DNA of 64,000 bases from positions 3,286,001 through 3,350,000 of the forward strand of contig NZ_RBKT01000001.1 of NCBI RefSeq assembly GCF_003633685.1, in the 5' to 3' direction. Every line of letters begins with the position of its first letter. Position 1 is the stretch's first letter. A model generated the notes under the pieces. It was not told the DNA's origin, did no database searches, and saw nothing but the letters and a program-made list of their open reading frames with translations. The position numbers and the translations under genes were made by a program. This DNA comes from Micromonospora pisi (GTDB lineage Bacteria > Actinomycetota > Actinomycetes > Mycobacteriales > Micromonosporaceae). Below, piece after piece: positions 25,689 through 34,110 of the stretch.

Positions 25689-26765
25689 ATGACACGAAGC
25701 GCACTCCCCCGCCCCACCCTGCTCCCCGGCCTGGCCCGCCTCTGGCGCGACCGGCACACCCTGCAACTCGGCCTCGACCCCAGTCGCGCCGTGCTGCTGG
25801 AAATGGCCGATCCCGGCGCCGCCCGCCTGCTCGACCTGCTCGACGGCAGCCGGAGCGAACGCATGATCCTCGACCACGCGGAAGCCCTACGGATCGAACG
25901 GGAAGACGCCCGTACGCTGATCGACACCCTGCGCACCGCGGGCCTGGTCGTCGGCGCGCACACCCTGCTCCCCCCGGACCTGCCCGAACCGGACCGGCAG
26001 CGGCTCACCAGCGAAGCCACCGCGATCGCCCTACGCGGGCCCGAGGCGACCGCCACCCCCGCCCAACTCCTGCGACGCCGCCGGGCGGCCCGGGTCGTGG
26101 TCACCGGCCAGGGCCGGCTCGGCGGGCCGGTCGCGGTCGCCCTCGCCCAGGCCGGCGTCGGTCATGTCCAGCCCGACCTGACCGGACGGGTGGACGCGGC
26201 CGACGTGGTCGGAGGTGGGGCGGTCAGCGCCGACCTGCACCGTCCCCGGGCCGAGGCGGTCGCCGACGCCATCGCCCGCGCCGCGCCGGGCACCGAGACC
26301 CGGGCGGTACGCCGCGGCGGCGCCAACCTGGTGGTCCAGGTCGGCACCGACCGGCCGGCCGGCCTGCTCGCCGCCGGGTACGCCCAGCGCCGACAGGCCC
26401 ACCTGCTGCTCAGCCTGCACGACGGCGTACCCGTGGTCGGGCCGCTGGTCCCCGCCACCGGCTCTCCCTGCCTCAACTGCCGCGACCTGCACCGCCGTGA
26501 CCGGGACCCGGGCTGGCCGGAACTCGCCGCGCAACTCGCCGGGGAACCCGCGCTCCAGCCCTGCAGCACCCCGACGCTGATCTCCGCAGTCGGATACGCC
26601 ACCGGCGAGGTGCTCGGATTTCTCGACGGCGGCTCACCGGAGACCGTCGGAGCGGCGGTCGAGATTCGGACACCGGGGCGATTTCGCCGCCGGGCCTGGC
26701 CCCCACACCCCGCCTGTGGCTGCACGTCACGGCGGCGTCGACGACGTTCAACCGCCACGGAATAA
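25689..26765 (+). CDS. ThiF-like (E1-type) Rossmann protein
   Basis: 358 residues. An N-terminal winged-helix-like part (LLEMADPGAARLLDLLDG) resembles the leader-binding region of cyclodehydratase-type E1-like proteins. The Rossmann stretch VVVTGQGRLGGPVAVALAQ begins near residue 130. A conserved CLNC motif (SPCLNCRDLHRRD) near 250 fits the zinc site of ThiF relatives. No radical SAM, YcaO or precursor gene lies nearby, so RiPP biosynthesis is not supported. ATG at 25689 was taken; a GTG nine bases upstream is possible. Upstream DnaA boxes suggest cell-cycle-linked control. Confidence 0.65.
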   Translation: MTRSALPRPTLLPGLARLWRDRHTLQLGLDPSRAVLLEMADPGAARLLDLLDGSRSERMILDHAEALRIEREDARTLIDTLRTAGLVVGAHTLLPPDLPEPDRQRLTSEATAIALRGPEATATPAQLLRRRRAARVVVTGQGRLGGPVAVALAQAGVGHVQPDLTGRVDAADVVGGGAVSADLHRPRAEAVADAIARAAPGTETRAVRRGGANLVVQVGTDRPAGLLAAGYAQRRQAHLLLSLHDGVPVVGPLVPATGSPCLNCRDLHRRDRDPGWPELAAQLAGEPALQPCSTPTLISAVGYATGEVLGFLDGGSPETVGAAVEIRTPGRFRRRAWPPHPACGCTSRRRRRRSTATE

Positions 26766-26842
26766 CGGACACCGGGGTCGCCGTGGCCCGGGCCACCCGG
26801 TGACGGCGGCCGTGACCACCGAAAGTCGGTAACAATGATCTG

Positions 26843-28225
26843 GTGACCGACATCCCGCGCCGGGCCGTCTCCCGGACCGCCAAGCTAGCCGCCCTGCCGC
26901 TCGGCTTCGCCGGTCGGACCGTGCTCGGCGTCGGCAAGCGCGTCACCGGGCTCGCCTCGGAGGTGATCTCAGCCGAGATTCAGCAACGTACGGCCGAACA
27001 GCTGTTCAGTGTGCTCGGACAGCTCAAGGGCGGCGCGATGAAGTTCGGCCAGGCGCTCTCGGTGTTCGAGGCGGCGCTGCCGGAGGAGATCGCCGCGCCT
27101 TACCGACAGGCCCTGACCAAGCTCCAGGAATCGGCGCCGCCGCTGCCGGTGGCGAGCGTGCACAAGGTGCTGAGCGAACAGCTCGGACCGGACTGGCAGT
27201 CGTACTTCCTGGAATTCAATGACAAACCAGCCGCGGCGGCGAGTATCGGGCAGGTCCACCAGGCGATCTGGAACGGCCCCCCGGTCGTCCCGGCCGGGAC
27301 CCGCCGCCGGGGCACGAAGACCACCGCCCGCGCCGCCGCCACCGGCCGACCGGTGGCGGTCAAGGTGCAGTACCCCGGAGCCGGCGACGCCCTGCTCGCC
27401 GACCTCAAGCAGCTCTCCCGGCTCGGCACCATGTTCCGGGCCATCCAGCCCGGGCTCGACATCAAACCGCTCCTCGCCGAACTGCGTGACCGGATCAGCG
27501 AGGAACTCGACTACGAACTCGAAGCGGAATCGCAGCGCGCCTTCGCCGCCGCGTACGCGGGCGACCCGGAGATCTTCGTACCCGAGGTGGTGGCGGCGAG
27601 TCCGCGGGTACTGGTCACCGACTGGGTCGACGGCACCCCGCTGTCCCAGATCATCGCCAGCGGCACCGAGGAAGAGCGCAACCAGGCCGGGCGGCACCTC
27701 GCCACCCTGCACTTCTCCGCCCCCGGCCGGGCCGGGCTGCTCCACGCCGACCCGCACCCGGGCAACTTCCGGCTGCTGGCGGACGGCCGACTCGGGGTGA
27801 TCGACTTCGGTGCGGTGGCCCGGCTCCCCGGCGGCCACCCCGAACCGGTCGGGCGGCTGGTCCGGCTGGCGCTCGCCGGCGAGGCCGAGGCCGTGGTCGA
27901 CGGCCTGCGGGGCGAGGGCTTCATCAAACCGGACGAGGTGATCGACGCGGAGGCGGTCCTCGACTTCATCATGCCGGTGCTGGAGCCGCTCTCCGTGGAG
28001 GAGTTCCGCTTCACCCGTGCCTGGCTGCGGGTCGAGGCCGGAAGGCTCACCAACCCGAGGTCACCGGCGTACCAGCTGAGCCGGCAGCTCAACCTGCCGC
28101 CGTCGTACCTGCTGATCCACCGGGTCACGCTCGGTTCGATCGGGATCCTCTCCCAACTGGAGGCGAAAGCCCCGTACCGGGCGATCGTGGAGCGCTGGCT
28201 ACCCGGATTCGCCCCACCCGCCTGA
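26843..28225 (+). CDS. ABC1/UbiB family atypical kinase
   Basis: 460 residues. Family motifs in order: KFGQ (KxGQ motif) near residue 67, the Ala-rich loop AAAASIGQVHQA near 135, VAVKVQYPG with the nucleotide-site Lys, LHADPHPGNF, and VIDFGAV (metal-binding DFG). An Ala-rich insert RRRGTKTTARAAATGRP between the loop and VAVKV is longer than usual. UbiB proteins act as ATPases/kinases in isoprenoid-quinone biology; actinobacteria lack ubiquinone, so the substrate here is open. Corresponds to Rv3197. GTG start without a Shine-Dalgarno sequence. Confidence 0.9.
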   Translation: MTDIPRRAVSRTAKLAALPLGFAGRTVLGVGKRVTGLASEVISAEIQQRTAEQLFSVLGQLKGGAMKFGQALSVFEAALPEEIAAPYRQALTKLQESAPPLPVASVHKVLSEQLGPDWQSYFLEFNDKPAAAASIGQVHQAIWNGPPVVPAGTRRRGTKTTARAAATGRPVAVKVQYPGAGDALLADLKQLSRLGTMFRAIQPGLDIKPLLAELRDRISEELDYELEAESQRAFAAAYAGDPEIFVPEVVAASPRVLVTDWVDGTPLSQIIASGTEEERNQAGRHLATLHFSAPGRAGLLHADPHPGNFRLLADGRLGVIDFGAVARLPGGHPEPVGRLVRLALAGEAEAVVDGLRGEGFIKPDEVIDAEAVLDFIMPVLEPLSVEEFRFTRAWLRVEAGRLTNPRSPAYQLSRQLNLPPSYLLIHRVTLGSIGILSQLEAKAPYRAIVERWLPGFAPPA

Positions 28226-28256
28226 ACCGGGCGGCCGGACCAGCCCGGCACACATG

Positions 28257-28303
28257 ACGAGAGCGGACCCGGATGCGCCAGTGGCACCCGGGTCCGCTCT
28301 CGT
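28257..28303. terminator. Bidirectional terminator hairpin
   Basis: Perfect 16-base arms at 28257-28272 (ACGAGAGCGGACCCGG) and 28288-28303, loop 15 bases. Sits between the convergent UbiB gene and the whiB7 unit. No long U tract. Confidence 0.65.
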
Positions 28304-28382
28304 TCGTCAGGCTGATCGGTTACCGACCAGCGGGGTGTGGAGCGGTTGCGCCCGATTCATCGGGGCGCAACCGTGCCAGGGA

Positions 28383-28622
28383 TCAGAAGGAGCCCAGATC
28401 GCGGGCGGCCCGACGGCGGGCCTCGAGCGCGATGACACGGGCGGATCGGGTTGCCTCAGTGCGCGTGGTGTTACGACCGGCCTGAGGCAGTCGCATTCGG
28501 GCCCGGGACAACGCTTCGTGGATGAGATACATCTCTTCAACTCCAACGGGGTTTCTGCTCACGGTGTTCGGATAGACGTTCGGTACCGGCAGGGTGCCGG
28601 CGTACACCTCGATCGGGTTCAT
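28383..28622 (-). CDS. Small hypothetical protein downstream of whiB7
   Basis: 79 residues, starting MNPIEVYAGTLPVP at an ATG one base after the whiB7 stop, so translation is coupled. It has a short conserved-looking front part and a basic C-terminal helix (SARVIALEARRRAARDLGSF). No known family. Its coupling suggests it is part of the WhiB7 response. Confidence 0.65.
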   Translation of the reverse strand: MNPIEVYAGTLPVPNVYPNTVSRNPVGVEEMYLIHEALSRARMRLPQAGRNTTRTEATRSARVIALEARRRAARDLGSF

Positions 28623-28623
28623 G

Positions 28624-28989
28624 TCAGGCCGCCAACCGGACAGCGCCACGCGAGTCGGACAGCCCATCGGCCGCCAACCGCGCCTCGGCCTCGACCCGCA
28701 ACATCACGTCCCGTGCGACGTCCTCCTTACGCGGACGGCCCCGGGGCCGCTTGCGCGGAACGACCGCGCCACGCTCGAAGATCTCGCCGCCCCAGACGCC
28801 CCACGGCTCCGCCCGATCCACCGCACCAGCCAGGCACTCGACGCGCAGCGGGCAGTCCCCGCAGAGCGACTTGGCGAGCTCCAGCTCGGTGGGCGAGTCG
28901 GCGAACCACAGGTCGGGGTCGAACTTCCGGCAGGGCAGATTCGCCTCCAGCTCGACGCTCAGGTCAAGGGGGGCCAACGCCAGACTCAT
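28624..28989 (-). CDS. whiB7: WhiB7-type redox-sensing transcription regulator
   Basis: 121 residues from ATG at 28989, with GAGAGAGAGGTGA ending seven bases upstream. Four iron-sulphur cysteines are C20, C43, C46 and C52, then the GVWGG turn (64-68) that contacts SigA, and an AT-hook RGRPRK at 83-88, which distinguishes WhiB7 among Wbl proteins. WhiB7 activates intrinsic antibiotic-resistance genes in mycobacteria and Streptomyces after ribosome inhibition. A rho-independent terminator and a leader ORF upstream match the known attenuation control of the gene. Neighbours uvrD2 and UbiB are as around Rv3197A. Confidence 0.92.
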   Translation of the reverse strand: MSLALAPLDLSVELEANLPCRKFDPDLWFADSPTELELAKSLCGDCPLRVECLAGAVDRAEPWGVWGGEIFERGAVVPRKRPRGRPRKEDVARDVMLRVEAEARLAADGLSDSRGAVRLAA

Positions 28990-29055
28990 CGCCCGGTCAC
29001 CTCTCTCTCGCGCTTCGATCTCGTGGATCGCTGTTCCTACGTACTTGTGGCGATA

Positions 29056-29100
29056 CAAAAACTGAGGCCGCGGATCCCGGTAAGCGGGTTCCGCGGCCTC
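29056..29100 (-). terminator. Attenuator terminator in the whiB7 leader
   Basis: On the minus strand an 11-bp GC stem plus four more pairs (29064-29079 with 29085-29100, one T-T mismatch) is followed by AGTTTTTG. It lies 67 bases before the whiB7 start and 24 bases after the stop of the leader ORF, so it can stop transcription before whiB7. Confidence 0.8.
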
Positions 29101-29123
29101 GAGGTGAGCCGGTGGTCTGTAGA

Positions 29124-29423
29124 TCAGACCGGCCTTCCTCGAGGTGGAACACCGCGAACATCCATCCGCTTCTTGCCCAGGTGGATGCCTTCGCCCGTGA
29201 AGCCACTGCTGCCATTGATTCCGGCGGACACGGCGGCCTGGACCAGCTCGGTCTGAACCAGGTCGGCCTGCACCAGCTCGGCCTGCACCAGCTCGGCCTG
29301 AACCGAGGCCTGGTACGCCTGTGGAATCAACGGAGTGCAGACGGAGAGCAGAGCCCTGTCCATCCACACCGGTGCGAGCACAGTCGGCTGCACCGACGGT
29401 CGCTCGTTCAGGTAGATCGCCAC
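29124..29423 (-). CDS. Leader ORF upstream of whiB7 with pentapeptide repeats
   Basis: 99 residues from GTG at 29423 with AGGAGG eight bases upstream, a strong translation signal. The peptide starts VAIYLNERPSVQPTVLAP, has a hydrophobic-helical middle with tandem AELVQ-type repeats and ends basic (RMDVRGVPPRGRPV). Its stop is 24 bases before the attenuator stem. Known whiB7 leaders carry a short uORF whose stalled translation allows read-through; this one is unusually long. It may be the sensor ORF or an independent small gene; the first is favoured by position. Confidence 0.55.
   Translation of the reverse strand: MAIYLNERPSVQPTVLAPVWMDRALLSVCTPLIPQAYQASVQAELVQAELVQADLVQTELVQAAVSAGINGSSGFTGEGIHLGKKRMDVRGVPPRGRPV
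29238..29297 (-). repeat. 15-bp tandem repeat inside the leader ORF
   Basis: Four consecutive units close to CTGCACCAGCTCGGC, two of them identical, plus a partial fifth. In frame they encode the pentapeptide AELVQ (variants ADLVQ, TELVQ), predicted helical. Confidence 0.8.
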
Positions 29424-29548
29424 TGGTCTCGCCTCCTGTCTCACACTCGTTACCAACATGTCATTACCCCTCTTGAGCAGGGCGAAAGCCCCAGCTCGCG
29501 AGGTGTGCCTTGAGGCTATTCCTCATCCGGGGGCGAGGGCAAACGGTT
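29424..29548 (-). promoter_or_regulatory. Probable whiB7 promoter region
   Basis: 125 bases between the uvrD2 stop and the leader ORF. AT-rich relative to the rest (GTAAAACCG near 29549; GGGGTAATGACATG near 29460). WhiB7 autoregulates by AT-hook contact upstream of a -35 box, so such a tract is expected here; the exact promoter was not resolved. Confidence 0.35.
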
Positions 29549-31768
29549 TTACGGGTCGATTATCGAAGTTTTTTCCGGGACCAACTCGTCCACCACCGCG
29601 CCGCCGACGAGAGCGAGCACCGCCTCGCCGTACAGGCCGAGCTTGCGGGGACCGATGCCGGCGATCGCCAACAGGCCGTCCGGTGCCACCGGACGCCGCT
29701 CGGCCAGCGCGGTCAGGGTCGCGTCGGTGAACACCACGTACGCGGGGACCTTCTGGGCGCTGGCGACCCGGGCCCGCCAGTCGTACAGCCGCCGGTACAG
29801 CTCGTCGTCGAGATCCGACGGACAGTCCGCGCACCGCCCCAGCTTGCGGTCCACCCCGGCGAGCAGGGTCGCTCCGCAGATCCGACAGGAGACGACCCGG
29901 TTACGTCGAGGGTCGGGTTTCCGGCCCTCGACGGCGGTGGGCGTCGCCCGCTCCCCGCCGGAACGGTCGAACTGTGGCAGGAAGCGGCACGGTCGCCGGG
30001 GCCGTCCACCGGGCGAGCGCGCCGAGGCGTACGACAACCAGAGCCACTGTCTGGCCCGGGTCACCCCGACGTAGAGCAGCCGCCGCTCCTCCTCGACCTG
30101 CTCCGCCGTCTTCGCGTACGTGGTCGGCAGAGTGCCGTCGGCGAGCCCGACCAGGAACACCGCGTCCCACTCCAAGCCCTTCGCCGAGTGCAGGGAGGCC
30201 AGGGTGACCCCGTCCACGGTCGGAACGTGCTGCTGGGTCGCCCGCCGCTGCAACTCCTCGCCGAACTCGGCGAGCGACACCGCCCGCTCCACCCAGCCGA
30301 CCGGGTCGCCGGTGACCGCGTGACCGGAGACCCCGCCCCGGGCGGTCGCCACGGTGGCATCCCCGATCGGGAGGAGATTGGGCGTTCTCGCGTACTCCTC
30401 GGCGAGCTGGACCAGCGCGGCGAGCGCCTCCCAGCGTTCCCTGGCCGCACCACCCGGCGGGGGTTGCTCGCGGGCCCAGCCGACCGCGGCCAGCGCGTCC
30501 ACCACGGCCTGGACCAGCGGTGTCCCTGCCGGCGTCGAGCGGACGGCGGAGCGCAACGCGATCATCGCCTGGCGCACCTCGGTCCGCTCGAAGAACCGCT
30601 CGGCGCCCTGTACGAGGTACGGCACCTCCGCCTCGGCCAGCGCCTTCTCGTACGCCTCCGACTGGGCGTTGGTACGGAACAGCACGGCGATCTCCCGGGC
30701 CGGCGTGCCGGCGGCGACGAGCTGCCGGCAGCGGGCCGCGACCGCCGCCGCCTCGGTCGGCTCGTCGGGGAAGATCCGCAGGTCCGGTTCGGCGCCCGGG
30801 GGTCGCTGTCCGACCAGTTCCAGCCGGAGCTGCGCCTCGGTGCCCCGGGCCTGCCGGATCACCGCGTTGGCCAGCCCCACCACCTGCGGGGTGGAGCGGT
30901 AGTCCCGCACCAACCGGATCACCACCGCGTCCCGACGGCGACGGGGGAAGTCGACCAGGTATCCCGAGGTCGCCCCGGTGAACGAGTAGATGGTCTGGCT
31001 GGCGTCGCCGACCACGGTCAGGTCGTCCCGCCCGCCGAGCCAGGCGTCGAGCAGCCGCTGCTGGAGCGGGTTGACGTCCTGGTACTCGTCCACGACGAAG
31101 TGCCGGTACTGGGCGCGTACCTGCTCGGCGACGTCCGGGTGCTCCTCGATGCCCCAGACCGCCGCCCGGAGCATGTCCTCGAAGTCGATCACCCCGTTGG
31201 CGCGCTTGATCTGCTCGTACGCGGCGAACACCTCGGCCACCCGGGCGGGCTCGTGCGGGGTCTCCCGCAGCGCCTTCGCCGCGGCCACCACGTACTCCGC
31301 CGGCTCGACCAGCGACGACTTGGCCCACTCGATCTCGCCGGCGAGGTCCCGGGCGGCGGCCCGGTCGGTCCGTAACCCGGATCGGGCGGCGGCCAGGGTC
31401 ACCAGGCGTACCTTGCTGTCGAGCAGTTCGGGCATCGGCCGCCCCTCCAGCAGCCGGGGCGCGAAGTAGCGGACCTGGCGCAGCGCGGCGGCGTGGAACG
31501 TACGGGCCTGGACACCGCCGACGCCGAGCGCGGTGAGCCGGGCCCGCATCTCGGCCGCGGCCCGCGCGGTGAAGGTGACCGCGAGCACGTGCCGGGCGGC
31601 GATCTCGCCGGAGAGCGCCCGGTACGCGATCCGGTGTGTGATCGCCCTGGTCTTTCCGGTGCCGGCGCCGGCCAGGATGCAGACCGGGCCGGCCACCGCC
31701 GTCACCGCGGCGCGCTGCTCGGGGTCGAGTCCGGCCAGCACCCGTTCCGCGCTTGAGTCAACCGCCAC
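29549..31768 (-). CDS. uvrD2: ATP-dependent DNA helicase UvrD2
   Basis: 739 residues, superfamily 1A helicase. Motif I GAGTGKT near residue 34, VTFTARAAAEMRAR (Ia), VVDEYQDVNPLQ (II), GDASQTIYSFTGA (III), VRDYRST (IV), SAKGLEWDAVFLVGL (V) and YVGVTRAR (VI). After residue 600 a four-cysteine zinc motif (CRICGATL and CADCPS) and an HRDC domain (LLAIAGIGPRKLGLYGEAVL) follow, the UvrD2 arrangement of mycobacteria, where UvrD2 is essential. Divergent from mycoredoxin, as for Rv3198c/Rv3198A. Confidence 0.93.
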   Translation of the reverse strand: MAVDSSAERVLAGLDPEQRAAVTAVAGPVCILAGAGTGKTRAITHRIAYRALSGEIAARHVLAVTFTARAAAEMRARLTALGVGGVQARTFHAAALRQVRYFAPRLLEGRPMPELLDSKVRLVTLAAARSGLRTDRAAARDLAGEIEWAKSSLVEPAEYVVAAAKALRETPHEPARVAEVFAAYEQIKRANGVIDFEDMLRAAVWGIEEHPDVAEQVRAQYRHFVVDEYQDVNPLQQRLLDAWLGGRDDLTVVGDASQTIYSFTGATSGYLVDFPRRRRDAVVIRLVRDYRSTPQVVGLANAVIRQARGTEAQLRLELVGQRPPGAEPDLRIFPDEPTEAAAVAARCRQLVAAGTPAREIAVLFRTNAQSEAYEKALAEAEVPYLVQGAERFFERTEVRQAMIALRSAVRSTPAGTPLVQAVVDALAAVGWAREQPPPGGAARERWEALAALVQLAEEYARTPNLLPIGDATVATARGGVSGHAVTGDPVGWVERAVSLAEFGEELQRRATQQHVPTVDGVTLASLHSAKGLEWDAVFLVGLADGTLPTTYAKTAEQVEEERRLLYVGVTRARQWLWLSYASARSPGGRPRRPCRFLPQFDRSGGERATPTAVEGRKPDPRRNRVVSCRICGATLLAGVDRKLGRCADCPSDLDDELYRRLYDWRARVASAQKVPAYVVFTDATLTALAERRPVAPDGLLAIAGIGPRKLGLYGEAVLALVGGAVVDELVPEKTSIIDP

Positions 31769-31845
31769 AGCTAGGAATCATCGCAGTCGGCTCCGGCGTT
31801 GCAGCGGTTAGCCTGTCGATCGACGAACATCTGGAGGACCTGATC

Positions 31846-32097
31846 ATGCTGACCATGTACTCGACGTCCTGGTGCGGCTACTGCCACCGGCTCAAGTCTC
31901 AGTTTGATCGGGAGGGGATCGGCTACCAGGTCGTCGACATCGAGCAGGACCCGGCGGCGGAGCAGTACGTGATGAGCGTGAACGGCGGCAACGCCACCGT
32001 GCCCACCGTCCTCTTCCCCGACGGCACCGCCCTCACCAACCCTTCGATCACCCAGGTCAAGGCCCGCCTGGCGGCCTCCTCCGCCGCCACCAGCTGA
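31846..32097 (+). CDS. mrx1: Mycoredoxin (glutaredoxin-like)
   Basis: 83 residues; ATG at 31846 with GGAGG eight bases upstream, within a longer in-frame stretch. Active site WCGYC at about residues 9-13, then the glutaredoxin cis-Pro strand TVPTVLFPDG. The short thioredoxin fold and position beside uvrD2 match mycobacterial Mrx1 (Rv3198A), which reduces mycothiol mixed disulfides. The mycothiol link is knowledge of the family. Confidence 0.9.
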   Translation: MLTMYSTSWCGYCHRLKSQFDREGIGYQVVDIEQDPAAEQYVMSVNGGNATVPTVLFPDGTALTNPSITQVKARLAASSAATS

Positions 32098-32129
32098 ACC
32101 ATCCCCGCCCGATCGCCCCACCCGCTGTT

Positions 32130-32189
32130 GTCGATCATGAAGTTGGCGCTCCGCCTCCGGCGTGTCACGCCGCCAACTTCATGATCGAC
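32130..32189. repeat. Perfect 19-bp inverted repeat
   Basis: Arms GTCGATCATGAAGTTGGCG at 32130-32148 and the exact complement at 32171-32189, with a 22-base spacer. Located between convergent mrx1 and the MFS gene. No U tract, so either a rho-independent-like stem of the actinomycete type or a dispersed palindromic element. Confidence 0.75.
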
Positions 32190-32215
32190 CAGGGGTACGG
32201 GATGGTCGGGCGGGA

Positions 32216-33481
32216 TCAGGCGGTTGGCTCGGGGGTGGGGGTCGCGTTGGGGATCCTGACCTCCGGCAGAGCGTCGTCAAGCGGCGTGGGTCGGGGCGCC
32301 AAGGGTGGGGAGAGGCGACGGCCCAGCCACAGGTAGCGGGCCACGGCGAGCATGGCCGCCGCCATCAGCGCGAAGAGCAGCCGGTAGTCGACCGCGCCGA
32401 CCAGCACCGCACCGAGCCCGATGGAGAGCGACTGCGGACCGCTGACCACCGCCTCGGAGGCCGCCGCGACCCGGCCGACCAGCAGCACCGGGGTACGGCG
32501 CTGGGTCAGCGTGTTGAGCGAGACGATCACGATCGGCAGCGCGAAGCCGGCCATCACCATCGCGACGAACCCGAGCCACAGATTCGGGTGGACCAGGGCG
32601 AGCACCGCCGGCGCGAAGATCCCCACCCCGGTGGCGAGGGCTCCGACCTCACCCAGGCGCCCCACGATCGTGGCGGACGACAGGCCACCGAGCAGGCCGC
32701 CGACCCCCTGCACGGTCAGCAGTACGCCGACGAAGGCGGGTGGGTGGCCGAGCCCCCGGTCGACGTACGCGAAGATCAGCGACTCACTGAACCCGAGCAC
32801 CAGCATGGTCAACGAGGTGCCGACCACCCCCCGGCGCAGGGCCGGGTCGCCGAGCATGTGCCGTCCGCCGGCGCCGATCTCCGCGAGCCAGCGCGGCTGG
32901 GCGGGCGAGGGGGCGGCTTCCCGTACCCGCATCCGACTCACCGCGGCAGCCGCGGTGAGAAAGCCCAGCGCACCGAGCGTGGCCAGCGCCCAGCCGCCGA
33001 ACCCGGCGTAGAGCGCCGCGCCGGCCAGCGGACCGACCAGCCGCAGCCCCTGCTTGACGGTTTGCAGGGTGGCGTTCGCCTCGGCCAGCAGGTCCCCCGG
33101 GACGATCTCCTTGATCAGCCCGATCAGGGTCGCGCTCAGTGCGATGTAGGAGAGCCCGTAGAGGGCGCCGACCCCGTAGATGATCCACACGTCGCCCCGG
33201 TCCTGGACGGCGTAGAGCGGGGTGAGCAGGAGCGCGGTGCAGAGGTTGACACCGATGAAGAAGGGCCGCCGACGGAACCGGTCCACCATCCAGCCGACCA
33301 GTGGCGCCAGCGCCATGGGCGCCACGATCGCGAAAACGGTCGCTCCGGCCATCCCGTCGGAGCCGGTCAGGTCCTTGACCCAGATGGCGAGCGCTAGGAG
33401 CAGGATCGACTCGGCGACCATGCTGGCGACGAGCCCTCCGAAGAGGAGTCGGAAGTCGGGGCGGCGGAGGATGGCACGCAT
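32216..33481 (-). CDS. MFS transporter
   Basis: 421 residues, 12 predicted membrane helices. The loop after helix 2 reads GWMVDRFRRRPFFIGVNL, the major-facilitator signature region. It begins MRAILRRPDFRLLFGGLVAS, typical of MFS exporters in this superfamily. The start lies 34 bases after the stop of the ArsR-type regulator, so the two are an operon and the regulator likely controls this exporter. Substrate unknown; drug or metabolite efflux is inference. Confidence 0.88.
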   Translation of the reverse strand: MRAILRRPDFRLLFGGLVASMVAESILLLALAIWVKDLTGSDGMAGATVFAIVAPMALAPLVGWMVDRFRRRPFFIGVNLCTALLLTPLYAVQDRGDVWIIYGVGALYGLSYIALSATLIGLIKEIVPGDLLAEANATLQTVKQGLRLVGPLAGAALYAGFGGWALATLGALGFLTAAAAVSRMRVREAAPSPAQPRWLAEIGAGGRHMLGDPALRRGVVGTSLTMLVLGFSESLIFAYVDRGLGHPPAFVGVLLTVQGVGGLLGGLSSATIVGRLGEVGALATGVGIFAPAVLALVHPNLWLGFVAMVMAGFALPIVIVSLNTLTQRRTPVLLVGRVAAASEAVVSGPQSLSIGLGAVLVGAVDYRLLFALMAAAMLAVARYLWLGRRLSPPLAPRPTPLDDALPEVRIPNATPTPEPTA

Positions 33482-33515
33482 GACGAGGGGGTCCCTTCGT
33501 GCACGGGGAACGGCG

Positions 33516-34106
33516 TCAGCCGTCGTCGGCGGTGGCCGGCTCGGATGGCCGAGCCGGCACGCCCCAGGCAATGAAGCGGACCGGTCGCGAATCGAGGGGT
33601 CGAGCTTCGGGGTCGATCGGGTCGGGCAGTCGGCGGGCCAGCACCTCGTTGATGGCCGCCCCGATCTCGGCGAGTTGCGCGGGCGTACACCAGCCGACCG
33701 CCTGGGTGAGGAAGCCCGCGCCGCGCCACTGTGGAGATTCTTCGTGCCGGTTGCCCAGCCATTCCCGCAACGCCTGGTATTCGACGTCGAGCAGGACCTG
33801 GTGGGCGGCCTGCCCCACCCGGGTCGACTCCGCACCGCCGGGGCCCCAGCGGTGCCGGTCGAGCACGATCCGCCAGGGTCGCTGGCGCCCGGTGCCTCCG
33901 CCGGCCTCCTCGACGAAGCCGTATCGGGCCAGCTGGCGCAGGTGCCAGGAACAGTTCGCCGGGCTCTCACCGACCTGCTCGGCGACCTCCGTGGCGGTGG
34001 CCGAGCCACAGAAGGCCACCGCGTCGAGAATGCGCAACCGGAGCGGGTGGGCCATGGCGCGCAGCATCCGTGGGTCCCGGATGTCCCCGACGGCCGGTTG
34101 CGGCAT
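33516..34106 (-). CDS. ArsR-type winged-helix regulator
   Basis: 196 residues. An N-terminal winged HTH (MLRAMAHPLRLRILDAVAF, TATEVAEQVGESPANCSWHLRQL) is of the ArsR-like domain type with a long helical C-terminal effector part (VGQAAHQVLLDVEYQALREWL). ATG has TACGCT seven bases upstream, so a leaderless mRNA is predicted, and repeated CTTTC/GAAAG half-sites overlap the promoter, suggesting autorepression and control of the downstream MFS exporter. No metal-binding Cys pair (CxC) is present, so a metal effector is unlikely. Confidence 0.82.
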   Translation of the reverse strand: MPQPAVGDIRDPRMLRAMAHPLRLRILDAVAFCGSATATEVAEQVGESPANCSWHLRQLARYGFVEEAGGGTGRQRPWRIVLDRHRWGPGGAESTRVGQAAHQVLLDVEYQALREWLGNRHEESPQWRGAGFLTQAVGWCTPAQLAEIGAAINEVLARRLPDPIDPEARPLDSRPVRFIAWGVPARPSEPATADDG

Positions 34107-34110
34107 GGCC

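Noticed and set aside
25689-26765. RiPP biosynthesis cluster around the ThiF-like gene
   Set aside because: No YcaO, radical SAM, transporter or precursor peptide is nearby; neighbours are housekeeping genes.
29238-29297. CRISPR-like repeat array
   Set aside because: Units are 15 bp with no spacers; it is an in-frame coding repeat. No CRISPR array or cas gene was seen.
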